Source: Chryseobacterium sp. ON_d1 (GTDB lineage Bacteria; Bacteroidota; Bacteroidia; Flavobacteriales; Weeksellaceae). From it: a stretch of 64,000 nucleotides of DNA. The stretch is from the NCBI RefSeq assembly GCF_006829085.1, contig NZ_BJTC01000001.1, positions 690,500 to 754,499 on the forward strand, read 5' to 3'. Below, piece by piece: positions 26,399-35,106 of this stretch. Each line of letters starts with the position of its first letter. The stretch's first letter is position 1. The position numbers were made by a program, and so were the translations under genes. The notes beneath the pieces were generated by a model that had not been told where the DNA came from, ran no database searches, and worked only from the letters and a program-made list of their open reading frames with translations.

Positions 26399-27928
26399 AT
26401 GAAAAAAAGTTTATTATCCCTGGTGCTAACTTGTTCCTTGGTTTCAAGCGCTTATTGTCAAGTAGGTATAAATACCTTAACTCCACAAGGTATCCTCCAC
26501 ATGAAAAACACTACAAAAAAATTAGGGGTAGTGATGCCTATCGTTGATTCTGCTCCTTCAACAGTTACTCCCTCGGGGATGACTCCCGTGGAGGCTACCG
26601 TAGTATATGATTCTATCAAGCAGTGTTTACGACTGAATACATCGGCTGGATGGTCAGATTGTCTTTTGGATAAATCCGCAGTTGAAGGATTAATATCTTC
26701 ATCCGTTCTTGGTGACAGATTCTGGATGGTGAGCAAGTATTCCAGTGATACCAGTGAGCTTATGCAGAAGAGATTTAATTATACTTATAGTACTACTGTT
26801 TTTAATAGTATTACGGATAATAATTTTCTTACAGGAGCTGGTTACAAAACATTTGGTTTAGGGCTTTCTCCTGCCGGAACTCAGGCACCTGCCACCAGAT
26901 TGCTTGCGAAATCGGCGCTTACAATGAATGGAGGGCTGGAATCAAGAACTGTAATTACCACTTCGGGGGATATCTATGTAACCGGTTATAATTATAATGG
27001 AAAACTGGGAACAGGGGGCAACGGTGATGTAATAGACAGTTGGGTAAAGGTTACTATTGCAGGTTTAGCAGCTGGTGAAAAGCCAATTCAGGTACAGCAA
27101 AGTGCTTATAATTCTGTTATACTGACCAACCTTGGTAACGTTTACGCTGCAGGTGATAATGCAAGAGGGCAAACGGGTTTAGGTACTACAACGGGAAATA
27201 CCTTAACCTATACTAAAATACCTTCATTAAGTAATATTAAATCTATATGGAGCGAGCAGGAAAGAACTACCAACAATATGTTTACTGCAATAGATGCTAC
27301 CGGCAAAGTGTTCGCATGGGGGTATAATTTTTACGCAGGGCCATGGGGAGCAACTGTATCATCTATTTCAACGCCACAGGATATCTCCAGTTTCTTTGCT
27401 GCAGCTACTGCCGGCGGAGCAAAAGTGGCTAAAGTAATGATTGGGTATTATTCATTGATTGCAATGATGGACAATGGTACAGTATGGGGATCAGTAGCCC
27501 AGGGATTTCCTTTATCCAGAATAGGTAAGGGTACTGGGAATGCTGCAAATAGTAATTTAATGTTGATTTCTGATGGTATTTCCGTAGCTTCTGGGGAGAA
27601 TATTGTTGATTTTGATATGGATATGGATGGAGCTGTAGTCATTACCAATCATTTTGTATGGTATACAGGATTCTCTTACAATTATAGATTTGGAAATGGT
27701 AATACAGGCCAAAGTACTAGCTGGACTTTGCTTTCATCATCATTGTTTGACGGTACAGTAACTTTAAATTCTTTGGACTTAGGATATTACGGTATGATTA
27801 TCGCAACCGGAAGTGGCCTGTCGGAAGGAGGAAGCCGATTAATTGTTTCCGGTAATAATGTATATGAAAATCTTGGAAGCTCACCGGCAACCGGAGATGT
27901 TCAGAACTCAACATATGCAACTTATTAA
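26399..27928 (+). CDS. Secreted RCC1-repeat (beta-propeller) protein
   Basis: A 509-residue protein starting at ATG 26399, with a signal peptide ending near SAYCQ. After a N-terminal VGINTLTPQG segment, typical of Flavobacteriia surface proteins, come RCC1-like repeats: GDIYVTGYNYNGKLG, GNVYAAGDNARGQTG, GKVFAWGYNFY and a degenerate GTVWGS. These should fold as a beta-propeller. No C-terminal type 9 secretion domain is seen. Two small helix-turn-helix genes follow directly. The binding partner is unknown. Confidence 0.78.
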   Translation: MKKSLLSLVLTCSLVSSAYCQVGINTLTPQGILHMKNTTKKLGVVMPIVDSAPSTVTPSGMTPVEATVVYDSIKQCLRLNTSAGWSDCLLDKSAVEGLISSSVLGDRFWMVSKYSSDTSELMQKRFNYTYSTTVFNSITDNNFLTGAGYKTFGLGLSPAGTQAPATRLLAKSALTMNGGLESRTVITTSGDIYVTGYNYNGKLGTGGNGDVIDSWVKVTIAGLAAGEKPIQVQQSAYNSVILTNLGNVYAAGDNARGQTGLGTTTGNTLTYTKIPSLSNIKSIWSEQERTTNNMFTAIDATGKVFAWGYNFYAGPWGATVSSISTPQDISSFFAAATAGGAKVAKVMIGYYSLIAMMDNGTVWGSVAQGFPLSRIGKGTGNAANSNLMLISDGISVASGENIVDFDMDMDGAVVITNHFVWYTGFSYNYRFGNGNTGQSTSWTLLSSSLFDGTVTLNSLDLGYYGMIIATGSGLSEGGSRLIVSGNNVYENLGSSPATGDVQNSTYATY

Positions 27929-27962
27929 TTATACGATATAAATTATAGATGTTTAAGAAATT

Positions 27963-28391
27963 ATGGAATTTAAGAATATTCATATTGGCAGTTTAATTGA
28001 AAAAAGAGTTTTGGAGTGTGAATTAGATTTAGGGAGAATTTGTAATTTCTTTAAATGCAGTATTGAAGAAGTTGAGAAAATGTATCAGCTGAAAAGTATG
28101 GATTCTGAACTTATACTTCGATGGAGTAAACTGACAGATTATGACTTCTTCAGAGTGTATTCACAACATTTAATATTATATTCTCCTAAAGCAGTAAACA
28201 GCAGTAAAGTTAACACTACAAATCTCCCAAAGTTTAAAAAAAATATATATACCCAAGAGATTATTGAGTTCTTTTTAGAACTGATAAACTCGGGAGAGAA
28301 AAGTAAAAGGCAGATTATTGAAGAATATAATATTCCCAAAACTACTCTTTATAAATGGATTGTTAAATTTCCCGAATCTCATAATGTCTGA
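27963..28391 (+). CDS. Small helix-turn-helix protein (transposase-OrfA-like HTH)
   Basis: A 142-residue protein whose C-terminal 45 residues form a helix-turn-helix (KSKRQIIEEYNIPKTTLYKW) like that of transposase OrfA proteins. The N-terminal half (about 1-80) has no known domain. There are no inverted repeats or a catalytic OrfB next to it, so it is not an obvious insertion sequence. It lies 34 bp behind the RCC1 gene and 22 bp before a second HTH gene and may be a local regulator. Confidence 0.6.
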   Translation: MEFKNIHIGSLIEKRVLECELDLGRICNFFKCSIEEVEKMYQLKSMDSELILRWSKLTDYDFFRVYSQHLILYSPKAVNSSKVNTTNLPKFKKNIYTQEIIEFFLELINSGEKSKRQIIEEYNIPKTTLYKWIVKFPESHNV

Positions 28392-28413
28392 AACCTAATA
28401 TTCTTATAATATC

Positions 28414-28737
28414 ATGAAAAGATCTTCACCAAATTATATAAAAATTTATTCTGATATTATCCAGCGGAAGTTTCCTCATAAAAAAGAGGAATGTGAATGG
28501 TTTCTGACAAAAAAAGAGCTGTCTGCTGTGGATATAATAGAGCTGAATAAAAGAATTTTTGGAACAAAGGATGAAGAAGTCAAAAAGATGAATCAAAAAC
28601 TTCGTTCCTATAATAAATCTGATATTCTGGATATACTCACTTACCAGAAAAATAATAAAATGAGTAATCTTAAAGTAGCAGAACACTTTGGATTAAGCAG
28701 AAATACAATGACAAAATGGAAAAGGATGTTTAAATAA
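28414..28737 (+). CDS. Small helix-turn-helix protein
   Basis: A 107-residue basic protein ending in a helix-turn-helix (NLKVAEHFGLSRNTMTKWKR). The first 60 residues are helical and charged and have no assigned domain. It follows the other HTH gene by 22 bp and is closed by a terminator, so RCC1, HTH1 and HTH2 look like one operon. Function unknown; transcription control or a domesticated transposase remnant are the main options. Confidence 0.6.
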   Translation: MKRSSPNYIKIYSDIIQRKFPHKKEECEWFLTKKELSAVDIIELNKRIFGTKDEEVKKMNQKLRSYNKSDILDILTYQKNNKMSNLKVAEHFGLSRNTMTKWKRMFK

Positions 28738-28775
28738 TTAAAAATTAATTGTAATAAGATTGTTATAAGTTTGGG

Positions 28776-28812
28776 AATGGGAGCTCTTTAAGGGCTCCCA
28801 TTTAATTTATTC
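28776..28812 (+). terminator. Terminator after the RCC1/HTH operon
   Basis: A 9-bp GC-containing stem (AATGGGAGC pairing with GCTCCCATT) with a 9-nt loop is followed by TAATTTATT. It lies between the HTH gene and the convergent NRAMP-family gene and may serve both directions. Confidence 0.75.
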
Positions 28813-28851
28813 GATCAGTCTCTTTTTTCTAAAGTATTATACCGGTTTAAT

Positions 28852-30147
28852 TTAAATAGTAAACAGCATTGCTACAGAAGCTGTGGCCATGAATATGAAA
28901 GTAGCCCATAATAAGATTTTTGAAAGCCATCGGCTTTTGAATTCCCCCATAATACGCTCACTTGCTGAGATCCGGATGATGAGAAACAACAGAGGGACTG
29001 CAGCCACGCCATTTAATACAGCTGTATAAACGAGAGCTTTAACAGGGTTGATGCCAATGAAATTCATGCACAGACCAATGAGTGTTGATATGATGATGAC
29101 AATATAAAAACCCTTGGCCTTTCTGAATGTGAAACCAAAACTCGCATTCCAATCGAATGCTTCAGAAACAGCATATGATGCTGAGCCTGAAAGAACGGGA
29201 ATCGCAAGCATACCCAAACCGATAATTCCAATTGCGAATATAATCTTGGATATCAATCCCGAATGAGGAAAAGACTGTACAAGAGGCTCTAAAGCTTTAG
29301 CTGCATCCGCAGCTGTATTGATATCGGTGATATGGCTTCCATGGAGTACCGTTCCTCCAACCAGTATAATACACCAGGTTGTAAATTCAGAAATAAGCAT
29401 ACCTATATTATTATCTTTTCTCATGGCATGAATATGAGCCCATCCGATTTTGGGTTTTCCGTCCCGGATCAGCCCTTTTTCATTTTCTTCTTCTACCTCC
29501 TGGGAAGCCTGCCAAAAGAACATGTATGGCGTAATAGTAGTCCCAAATACTCCTGTGATAATGAAAAGAAAACTGAAAGAAAATTCAAAGTGAGGGACAA
29601 TGGTTGCTTTCAGTATATCTTTCCACGGCTGATCAATGATAAATGCCGTAAGAGGGTAAGCAAGAAGGGATAATGCGAGCCATTTAAGTATCGTTGAATA
29701 AACACGGTAATTTGTGAAAATCTCCAGAAGGAGTATGCTGACAGTAAAGAAAAGCATTAATACAATAATATCAGCAGGAATAATTAATTGTGCCGCCGCC
29801 GCCATAGCCCCGATATCTGCCCCAATATTAATGGTATTGGCAATAATTACCAGCCCGACAGCACTGTAAAGTATCTTTTTACTGTAATGATCTTTGATCA
29901 CTCCAGTCAGTCCTTTTCCTGTCACCATTCCAATTCTTGCGCAAGCTTCCTGAACAGCGGTCATAAATGGCAGCATGTAAAGCGCTGTCCATAGCTGTCC
30001 ATAACCAAATTGTGCACCTGTCTGAGAATAAGTAGCAATTCCGGACGGATCATCGTCGGCAGCACCAGTTGTTAATCCTGGGCCTAATAATCCAAAGAAT
30101 TTTTTGATTTTTCTGGTTCGGGTTTGAACATAACGTTTAGCTGACAT
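28852..30147 (-). CDS. NRAMP-family divalent cation transporter, atypical
   Basis: A 431-residue protein with about 11 membrane helices of the LeuT-type NRAMP fold. Helix 1 reads DDDPSGIATYSQ in place of the canonical DPGN, and helix 6 reads TTITPYMFFWQ in place of the Met-Pro-His motif. The usual manganese-selective Met and His are therefore missing. NRAMP-related magnesium transporters also lack them, so magnesium or another hard cation is possible (inference). It is divergent from the MarR/carotenoid operon. Confidence 0.85.
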   Translation of the reverse strand: MSAKRYVQTRTRKIKKFFGLLGPGLTTGAADDDPSGIATYSQTGAQFGYGQLWTALYMLPFMTAVQEACARIGMVTGKGLTGVIKDHYSKKILYSAVGLVIIANTINIGADIGAMAAAAQLIIPADIIVLMLFFTVSILLLEIFTNYRVYSTILKWLALSLLAYPLTAFIIDQPWKDILKATIVPHFEFSFSFLFIITGVFGTTITPYMFFWQASQEVEEENEKGLIRDGKPKIGWAHIHAMRKDNNIGMLISEFTTWCIILVGGTVLHGSHITDINTAADAAKALEPLVQSFPHSGLISKIIFAIGIIGLGMLAIPVLSGSASYAVSEAFDWNASFGFTFRKAKGFYIVIIISTLIGLCMNFIGINPVKALVYTAVLNGVAAVPLLFLIIRISASERIMGEFKSRWLSKILLWATFIFMATASVAMLFTI

Positions 30148-30173
30148 ACCGTATGGGAAATTTGTTTCTACAA

Positions 30174-30187
30174 TATACTATTTAAAT
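30174..30187. repeat. 14-bp repeat, copy 1
   Basis: TATACTATTTAAAT, 27 bp upstream of the NRAMP start codon. An identical copy lies at 30346-30359, and its TATACT part matches half of the MarR palindrome at 30397-30412. Confidence 0.6.
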
Positions 30188-30345
30188 GAGATTCATCTTT
30201 TTATTTTCATCTTTTTCTTAGAATTTCGGCTGGAAGTCAGTAATAAGGTTAAAGATAATTTATGGATTATTAAATGCTGTTGTGTAAAAGCCTCTGGATT
30301 CCGATTCTTTGCTATCAATTAAACCGAAAGATGGTTCATAAATAT

Positions 30346-30359
30346 TATACTATTTAAAT
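30346..30359. repeat. 14-bp repeat, copy 2
   Basis: TATACTATTTAAAT, identical to the copy at 30174-30187 and 172 bp from it. It lies 38 bp before the MarR palindrome, with a partial palindrome-like AGTATATTTATA (from 30364) in between. Confidence 0.6.
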
Positions 30360-30396
30360 TAAAAGTATATTTATATTCTTTTTGTTATAAATTATA

Positions 30397-30412
30397 AGTA
30401 TATTTGTATACT
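30397..30412 (+). promoter_or_regulatory. Palindromic operator overlapping -7 element of MarR gene 1
   Basis: AGTATATTTGTATACT is an inverted repeat (AGTATA/TATACT, 4-bp centre) that contains TATATTTG, a perfect TAnnTTTG -7 element. The start codon follows 13 bp later. The same 16 bases occur upstream of the paralogous MarR gene at 46831-46846. It is a strong candidate for the MarR binding site and autorepression. Confidence 0.75.
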
Positions 30413-30424
30413 AATTACCAGCAT

Positions 30425-31084
30425 ATGGATTACAATCTTTTAAAAGCAGTTGTGGAATTAATTCAACAATTTGCAGAAGAAAATAGAGGTAGTACTTTAT
30501 ACAGTGATGACCTTCAGGGCTTTATAGAATGGATTAATGCTTCTCATAAAGAAAATTACTTATCTGAAGAACCTTCTTGGAAGGGTAAAGATATGGGGAG
30601 AAGTTCAGAAAGTGTAATCAATACTTTACTGATAAGAATAGGGAGATATGCAAAATCATATTCTAAATCTGTGATTAATGATTCTCTGTTCTCCAGTCAG
30701 GATGACTTCATATATCTTATCAGTCTGAAATCTATGGGGCCTATGTCAAAAATAGACTTGATCAGACACAATGTACATGAAAAACCTGCCGGAATTCTTA
30801 TCATCAACCGTCTTATTCATAATGGATGGGTTGAGCAGGCTATTTCCGAAAATGATAAAAGAAAAAAGCATATTCAGATTACCCAAAAGGGTCTTGATAT
30901 GCTGGATCAACATATGAATAAGATTCGTAAAGCTTCGAGGATCGTAGTAGGGCGCCTTACCTATTCTGAACAAATGCTGCTTATTGGTATACTTTCAAAG
31001 CTGGATGAATTTCATTCTTCGGTTTATCGGATGAATCTGGAAGCAAGAGATTTGCTGGATAATGCATACAAAAAACTGAACTGA
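30425..31084 (+). CDS. MarR-family regulator heading the carotenoid operon
   Basis: A 219-residue regulator; the start is the ATG at 30425, just downstream of the promoter, not the TTG at 30404 that lies inside the promoter. The winged helix spans about residues 95-190 (MSKIDLIRHNVHEKPAGIL, ending ITQKGLDMLDQ). An N-terminal 80-residue extension is shared with the paralogue at 46859-47539. It is 40 bp upstream of crtI with no terminator, so it is in the carotenoid operon and probably controls it together with itself. Confidence 0.85.
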   Translation: MDYNLLKAVVELIQQFAEENRGSTLYSDDLQGFIEWINASHKENYLSEEPSWKGKDMGRSSESVINTLLIRIGRYAKSYSKSVINDSLFSSQDDFIYLISLKSMGPMSKIDLIRHNVHEKPAGILIINRLIHNGWVEQAISENDKRKKHIQITQKGLDMLDQHMNKIRKASRIVVGRLTYSEQMLLIGILSKLDEFHSSVYRMNLEARDLLDNAYKKLN

Positions 31085-31124
31085 GCTGCTAAAAAGTACC
31101 ATCGTAAAATATTTAATAAGGATT

Positions 31125-32615
31125 ATGAATACGGAGAAATCAAGAAAAAAAATAGCGGTAATAGGTTCAGGATTTTCTGGACTGTCTGCAGCTGCATATG
31201 CAGCAAAAGCAGGAAATGAGGTACATGTATTTGAAAAACATAATCAGCCGGGAGGACGGGCAAGACAGTTCAGAACACCGGAAGGATATGTTTTTGACAT
31301 GGGCCCTAGCTGGTATTGGATGCCTGATATTATTGATGGGTTTTTCAATGATTTTGAAATGAACTCTGATGATTTTTTTCAGCTTGTTTCTTTAGACCCT
31401 CAGTTTGAGATGGTTTTTTCAGAAGAAAAAATCTGTATTCCCAGAAAGAACAGTGAAATCCGTGAATTATTTGAAAAAATAGAAAATGGAGCGGGCGGGC
31501 AGTATGATAAGTTTATGCAGTCTGCAAAATATAAATATGAAGTGGGAATGCAGGATTTTGTTACCAAGCCCTGTTACAGCTGGCTGGAATTTGCTTCTTT
31601 AAAAATAGCAGGGAGTGCCTTAAAACTTGATCTTTTAAGTAATTTCAGAAAATATGTTTCAGGTTATTTTTCAGATCCTAAGCTCAGATCCCTGATGGAA
31701 TTTCCTGTTATATTCCTTGGAGCTTCCCCTCAGAACATTCCGGCGCTGTATAGTCTGATGAACTACGGAGGGTATGTTTTAGGTACAAAATACCCCATGG
31801 GAGGTTTTTATCAGCTTGTGCTTGCTATGCAGCAGGTTGCTGAAAAACAGGGAGCTGTTTTTCATTTTAATCATGAGGTTCAGAAGATTAATACGGCAAA
31901 TGATAAAGTTGTTTCAGTTAGTATTGATGACAAAGATTATGAGTTCGATGCAGTGATTGCCTCTTCAGATTATCACCACACGGAAACCCTGATTCCTAAA
32001 TCTCTAAGAAATTACAATAACACTTATTGGAAAGAAAAAACATTTGCGCCTTCATGTCTGATTTATTATCTGGGAATCAAAGGTAAAATTCAGGGTTTAA
32101 AACACCATACATTATTCTTTGAGAATGAGCTTGATGACCATATAGACTGTATTTATAAAAATAAGAAATGGCCGGCAAAACCACTTTTTTATTCCTGCTG
32201 CCCATCAAAAACAGATCCTGAGGTTGCTCCTCAGGGTTGTGAAAACCTGTTTTTACTGCTGCCTCTTGCACCGGGAATATATGATGACGAGTCTACCAGG
32301 GAAAAATATCTGCTGGAAATGCTTAAAAGGATAGAAAAACATACAGGAACAGAAGATCTCCTTTCGAGGATTGAGTATAAAAAGAGCTATTGTGTCAGTG
32401 ATTTTATTTCAGATTATAATGCTTATCAGGGAAATGCTTACGGATTGTCTAATACACTGTCACAGACTGCTGTTTTAAAGCCCAAAATCAGAAACAGGAA
32501 GATCAGGAATCTTTTCTATACCGGACAATTGACAGTTCCTGGACCAGGAGTACCTCCTTCGGTGATCTCAGGGAAAATAGTAGCAGCGGAAGTTAATAAA
32601 CTAAAAATAAAATAA
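31125..32615 (+). CDS. crtI: Phytoene desaturase
   Basis: A 496-residue FAD-dependent CrtI-type desaturase. The dinucleotide fold is VIGSGFSGLSAAAYAA followed by FEKHNQPGGRA; the C-terminal carotenoid signature is YTGQLTVPGPGVPPSVISG. It converts phytoene stepwise to lycopene. It follows the MarR gene by 40 bp and its stop is 1 bp before crtB, so the two are translated from one message. Confidence 0.95.
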   Translation: MNTEKSRKKIAVIGSGFSGLSAAAYAAKAGNEVHVFEKHNQPGGRARQFRTPEGYVFDMGPSWYWMPDIIDGFFNDFEMNSDDFFQLVSLDPQFEMVFSEEKICIPRKNSEIRELFEKIENGAGGQYDKFMQSAKYKYEVGMQDFVTKPCYSWLEFASLKIAGSALKLDLLSNFRKYVSGYFSDPKLRSLMEFPVIFLGASPQNIPALYSLMNYGGYVLGTKYPMGGFYQLVLAMQQVAEKQGAVFHFNHEVQKINTANDKVVSVSIDDKDYEFDAVIASSDYHHTETLIPKSLRNYNNTYWKEKTFAPSCLIYYLGIKGKIQGLKHHTLFFENELDDHIDCIYKNKKWPAKPLFYSCCPSKTDPEVAPQGCENLFLLLPLAPGIYDDESTREKYLLEMLKRIEKHTGTEDLLSRIEYKKSYCVSDFISDYNAYQGNAYGLSNTLSQTAVLKPKIRNRKIRNLFYTGQLTVPGPGVPPSVISGKIVAAEVNKLKIK

Positions 32616-32616
32616 T

Positions 32617-33453
32617 ATGAAAAAATTGTTTGATGATTTGTCTTACGATGTAAGCAAATATACCACACAAAAATACAGTACCAGTTTTTCTTTAGGGATA
32701 TTGGCATTGAAACCTTCCATTAGGCCTGCTATTTATGCAATCTACGGCTATGTCCGTCTTGCAGATGAGATTGTTGACAGTTTTCACGGTTATGATAAAG
32801 AAAAGCTTTTGAAAAGATTGAAGACAGAAACCTATCATGCACTCGAGGACAGAATATCACTGAATCCTATTTTACACTCATTCCAGGAAACTGTTCATCA
32901 GTATAAGATTGATATCCGCCTCATTAATCAGTTTTTGCACAGCATGGAAATGGATCTTTATAAAATAGAATATAATTCAGCATTGTATAATGAATACATT
33001 CATGGTTCTGCAGAAGTGGTGGGGCTGATGTGCCTGCAGATATTTACAGGAGGAGACAGGCAGCAGTTTGAGGAGCTTAAACCATTCGCCATGAAACTGG
33101 GTTCTGCTTTTCAGAAAGTCAACTTTTTAAGAGATCTTAAAGATGATTACCAGCTATTGGGGCGAAGCTACTTTCCTTCTTTGAATATGTCTGTTTTTGA
33201 CAATTCTGTGAAAACTCAGATAGAAAATGAAATTGAAGAAGAGTTTAAAGAAGCATTAAAAGGAATTAGGAAACTGCCGGGATCTTCTATGTTTGGGGTT
33301 TATCTTGCCTACAGGTATTACCTGTCATTATTTGAAAAAATTAAAAAAACAAGTTCCCAGCATATCCTGAAGCAAAGAATAAGAATAGCCAATTCACAAA
33401 AGCTGTTTGTTGCGTTCAAAAGTTATATACGCTACAAATCTGCTTATTTATAA
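32617..33453 (+). CDS. crtB: Phytoene synthase
   Basis: A 278-residue squalene/phytoene synthase. The two Asp-rich motifs that bind the diphosphates are ADEIVD near residue 50 and LRDLKDDYQLLGRSYFP near residue 175. It joins two geranylgeranyl diphosphates into phytoene. The GGPP synthase is not in this window. It is directly behind crtI. Confidence 0.95.
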   Translation: MKKLFDDLSYDVSKYTTQKYSTSFSLGILALKPSIRPAIYAIYGYVRLADEIVDSFHGYDKEKLLKRLKTETYHALEDRISLNPILHSFQETVHQYKIDIRLINQFLHSMEMDLYKIEYNSALYNEYIHGSAEVVGLMCLQIFTGGDRQQFEELKPFAMKLGSAFQKVNFLRDLKDDYQLLGRSYFPSLNMSVFDNSVKTQIENEIEEEFKEALKGIRKLPGSSMFGVYLAYRYYLSLFEKIKKTSSQHILKQRIRIANSQKLFVAFKSYIRYKSAYL

Positions 33454-33497
33454 GGCACTGGGAATATTTGTGCTGAATGTATTAATAAAAAAAAAAA

Positions 33498-33971
33498 ATG
33501 GTATACAGATTATATAGAGAGCAACAGCTGAACTGTGATATTGATACGGCATGGGAATTTTTTTCTTCGCCTCATAATTTATCGAAGATAACTCCGAAAA
33601 GCATGAATTTCGTTGTCCTGTCGGATGTTTATGATGAGCCTATTTTCCAGGGAATGGAAATCCGGTACAAGGTTTCTCCTTTGTTGGGAATTCCGATGGG
33701 ATGGAAGACTGTAATAAGCCAGGTGGAGGATTATAAAAGTTTTACTGATTTTCAGGAGTCTGGCCCTTACAAATACTGGAACCACTTTCATGAATTTGTT
33801 CCGGATAAAAACGGAATATTAATGAAAGATACTGTAGACTATGAGCTTCCTTTAGGAATATTAGGAACAATAGCCCATAGTTTATTTGTAAAAGAAAAAC
33901 TGGAAAGTATTTTCGATTTCAGGTATAAAGTTTTGAATGATCTTTTTAATAACAAATTAGGGGAAATATGA
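33498..33971 (+). CDS. SRPBCC family protein of carotenoid cluster
   Basis: A 157-residue protein of the START-like SRPBCC fold, marked by the N-terminal CDIDTAWEFFSSPHNLSKIT segment and YELPLGILGTIAHSLFV near the end. Such proteins recur in carotenoid and light-response clusters but their role is undefined; ligand or pigment binding is possible. A run of 12 A precedes the start. Its stop overlaps the crtZ start (ATGA). Confidence 0.85.
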   Translation: MVYRLYREQQLNCDIDTAWEFFSSPHNLSKITPKSMNFVVLSDVYDEPIFQGMEIRYKVSPLLGIPMGWKTVISQVEDYKSFTDFQESGPYKYWNHFHEFVPDKNGILMKDTVDYELPLGILGTIAHSLFVKEKLESIFDFRYKVLNDLFNNKLGEI

Positions 33972-34420
33972 ATTTTCTGATCGTTTTGTGTGTGTTTATT
34001 GCTATGGAAGGAGCTACCTGGCTTATTCACAGGTATGTCATGCACGGCTTTTTGTGGAGTCTGCACCGTGATCACCATGATCACAGCAATGAGGGAAAGC
34101 TTGAAAGAAATGATCTTTTCTTTTTCATTTTTGCGAGTCCGGCCATCGCTTTATTGTACCTAGGTGTAAAGCAGGAATTCAGCTATTGGTTTTTTATTGG
34201 TCTGGGAATAAGTCTCTATGGAATGGCTTACTTTTTTGTTCATGATATTTTTATTCATCAGAGGGCAAAAGTTTTCACAAAAACAAAGAATCCTTATTTT
34301 CTTGCTATACGCCGTGCTCACAAACAGCATCACAGGCATCTCGGGAAAGAAAAAGGAGAGTGCTTCGGTTTTCTTTGGGTTCCGGTTAAATATTTTAAAA
34401 TGTATTTTAATAAGCAATGA
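33968..34420 (+). CDS. crtZ: Beta-carotene hydroxylase
   Basis: A 150-residue membrane di-iron hydroxylase with all four His clusters: HRYVMHG, HRDHHDH, HDIFIHQR and RAHKQHHRHLGK. It adds hydroxyl groups to beta-carotene to make zeaxanthin. Its start and stop both overlap the neighbouring genes by 4 bp. Confidence 0.95.
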   Translation: MNFLIVLCVFIAMEGATWLIHRYVMHGFLWSLHRDHHDHSNEGKLERNDLFFFIFASPAIALLYLGVKQEFSYWFFIGLGISLYGMAYFFVHDIFIHQRAKVFTKTKNPYFLAIRRAHKQHHRHLGKEKGECFGFLWVPVKYFKMYFNKQ

Positions 34421-35106
34421 TGTCTTATACCTACATACTGATCAATTTTTTCACTGTCATTATATGTTTTTTGGCATCTTTTGACAGAAGGATACAATTT
34501 AATAAGCATTTTGGGACTTTCCTGCTTTCATCCACAATTGTAGCGATTCCTTTTATTCTGTGGGATATCTGTTTTACCAGGATGGGAGTGTGGTGGTTTG
34601 ATCTGAAATACACTTTAGGATTTAAGATCGCCGGACTTCCGGTTGAAGAATGGTTGTTCTTTTACTGTATTCCTTTTGCGTGTGTTTTTACGTACTATTG
34701 TTTTGAGAAGTTTTATAAGCTGGCCTGGGCAGAGGTCTTCAATAATCTGATTGTTTTCACATCAGTGATTATCCTTGCTGTAGCCGGACTTTTGTTTTTT
34801 AATAAAATATACACTTTGCTGACGGTGATCGTAACCATCCTTACATTGTGTTATCTGCATTTTATAGCCAAAAAAGGATGGATAGGAAAGGTGAGTCTCG
34901 TGTATCTTATTTTAATGCCGGGCTTTTTTGCGGTAAACGGAATCCTCACCGGATCTGTAATTCCGTCCCCTGTCGTTAATTATAATCCGGAAGAGTTTAT
35001 GGGAATAAGAATGATTACCATTCCTGTTGAAGATGCTGTTTATGGTTACAGTCAGTTTTTACTTAACATTTATTTCTTTAAAAAATTGAATAAAAATGAA
35101 AAATAA
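34417..35106 (+). CDS. crtY: Lycopene cyclase (CrtYcd-type, fused)
   Basis: A 229-residue protein of about seven membrane helices with two lycopene cyclase domains, each with the PxE(E/D) motif: LPVEEWLFF in the first half and IPVEDAVYG in the second. It closes the rings of lycopene to give beta-carotene. It overlaps crtZ by 4 bp and the lipocalin gene by 11 bp. It is the membrane-type cyclase and not the flavin-dependent CrtY of proteobacteria. Confidence 0.9.
   Translation: MMSYTYILINFFTVIICFLASFDRRIQFNKHFGTFLLSSTIVAIPFILWDICFTRMGVWWFDLKYTLGFKIAGLPVEEWLFFYCIPFACVFTYYCFEKFYKLAWAEVFNNLIVFTSVIILAVAGLLFFNKIYTLLTVIVTILTLCYLHFIAKKGWIGKVSLVYLILMPGFFAVNGILTGSVIPSPVVNYNPEEFMGIRMITIPVEDAVYGYSQFLLNIYFFKKLNKNEK

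Noticed and set aside
27963..28737. Two HTH genes considered as an insertion sequence
   Set aside because: No transposase catalytic gene, terminal inverted repeats or target duplication are seen.
33487..33498. Run of 12 A before the SRPBCC start, considered as a phase-variation tract
   Set aside because: It lies before the start codon of a housekeeping-type operon gene and the sequence alone gives no sign of variability.
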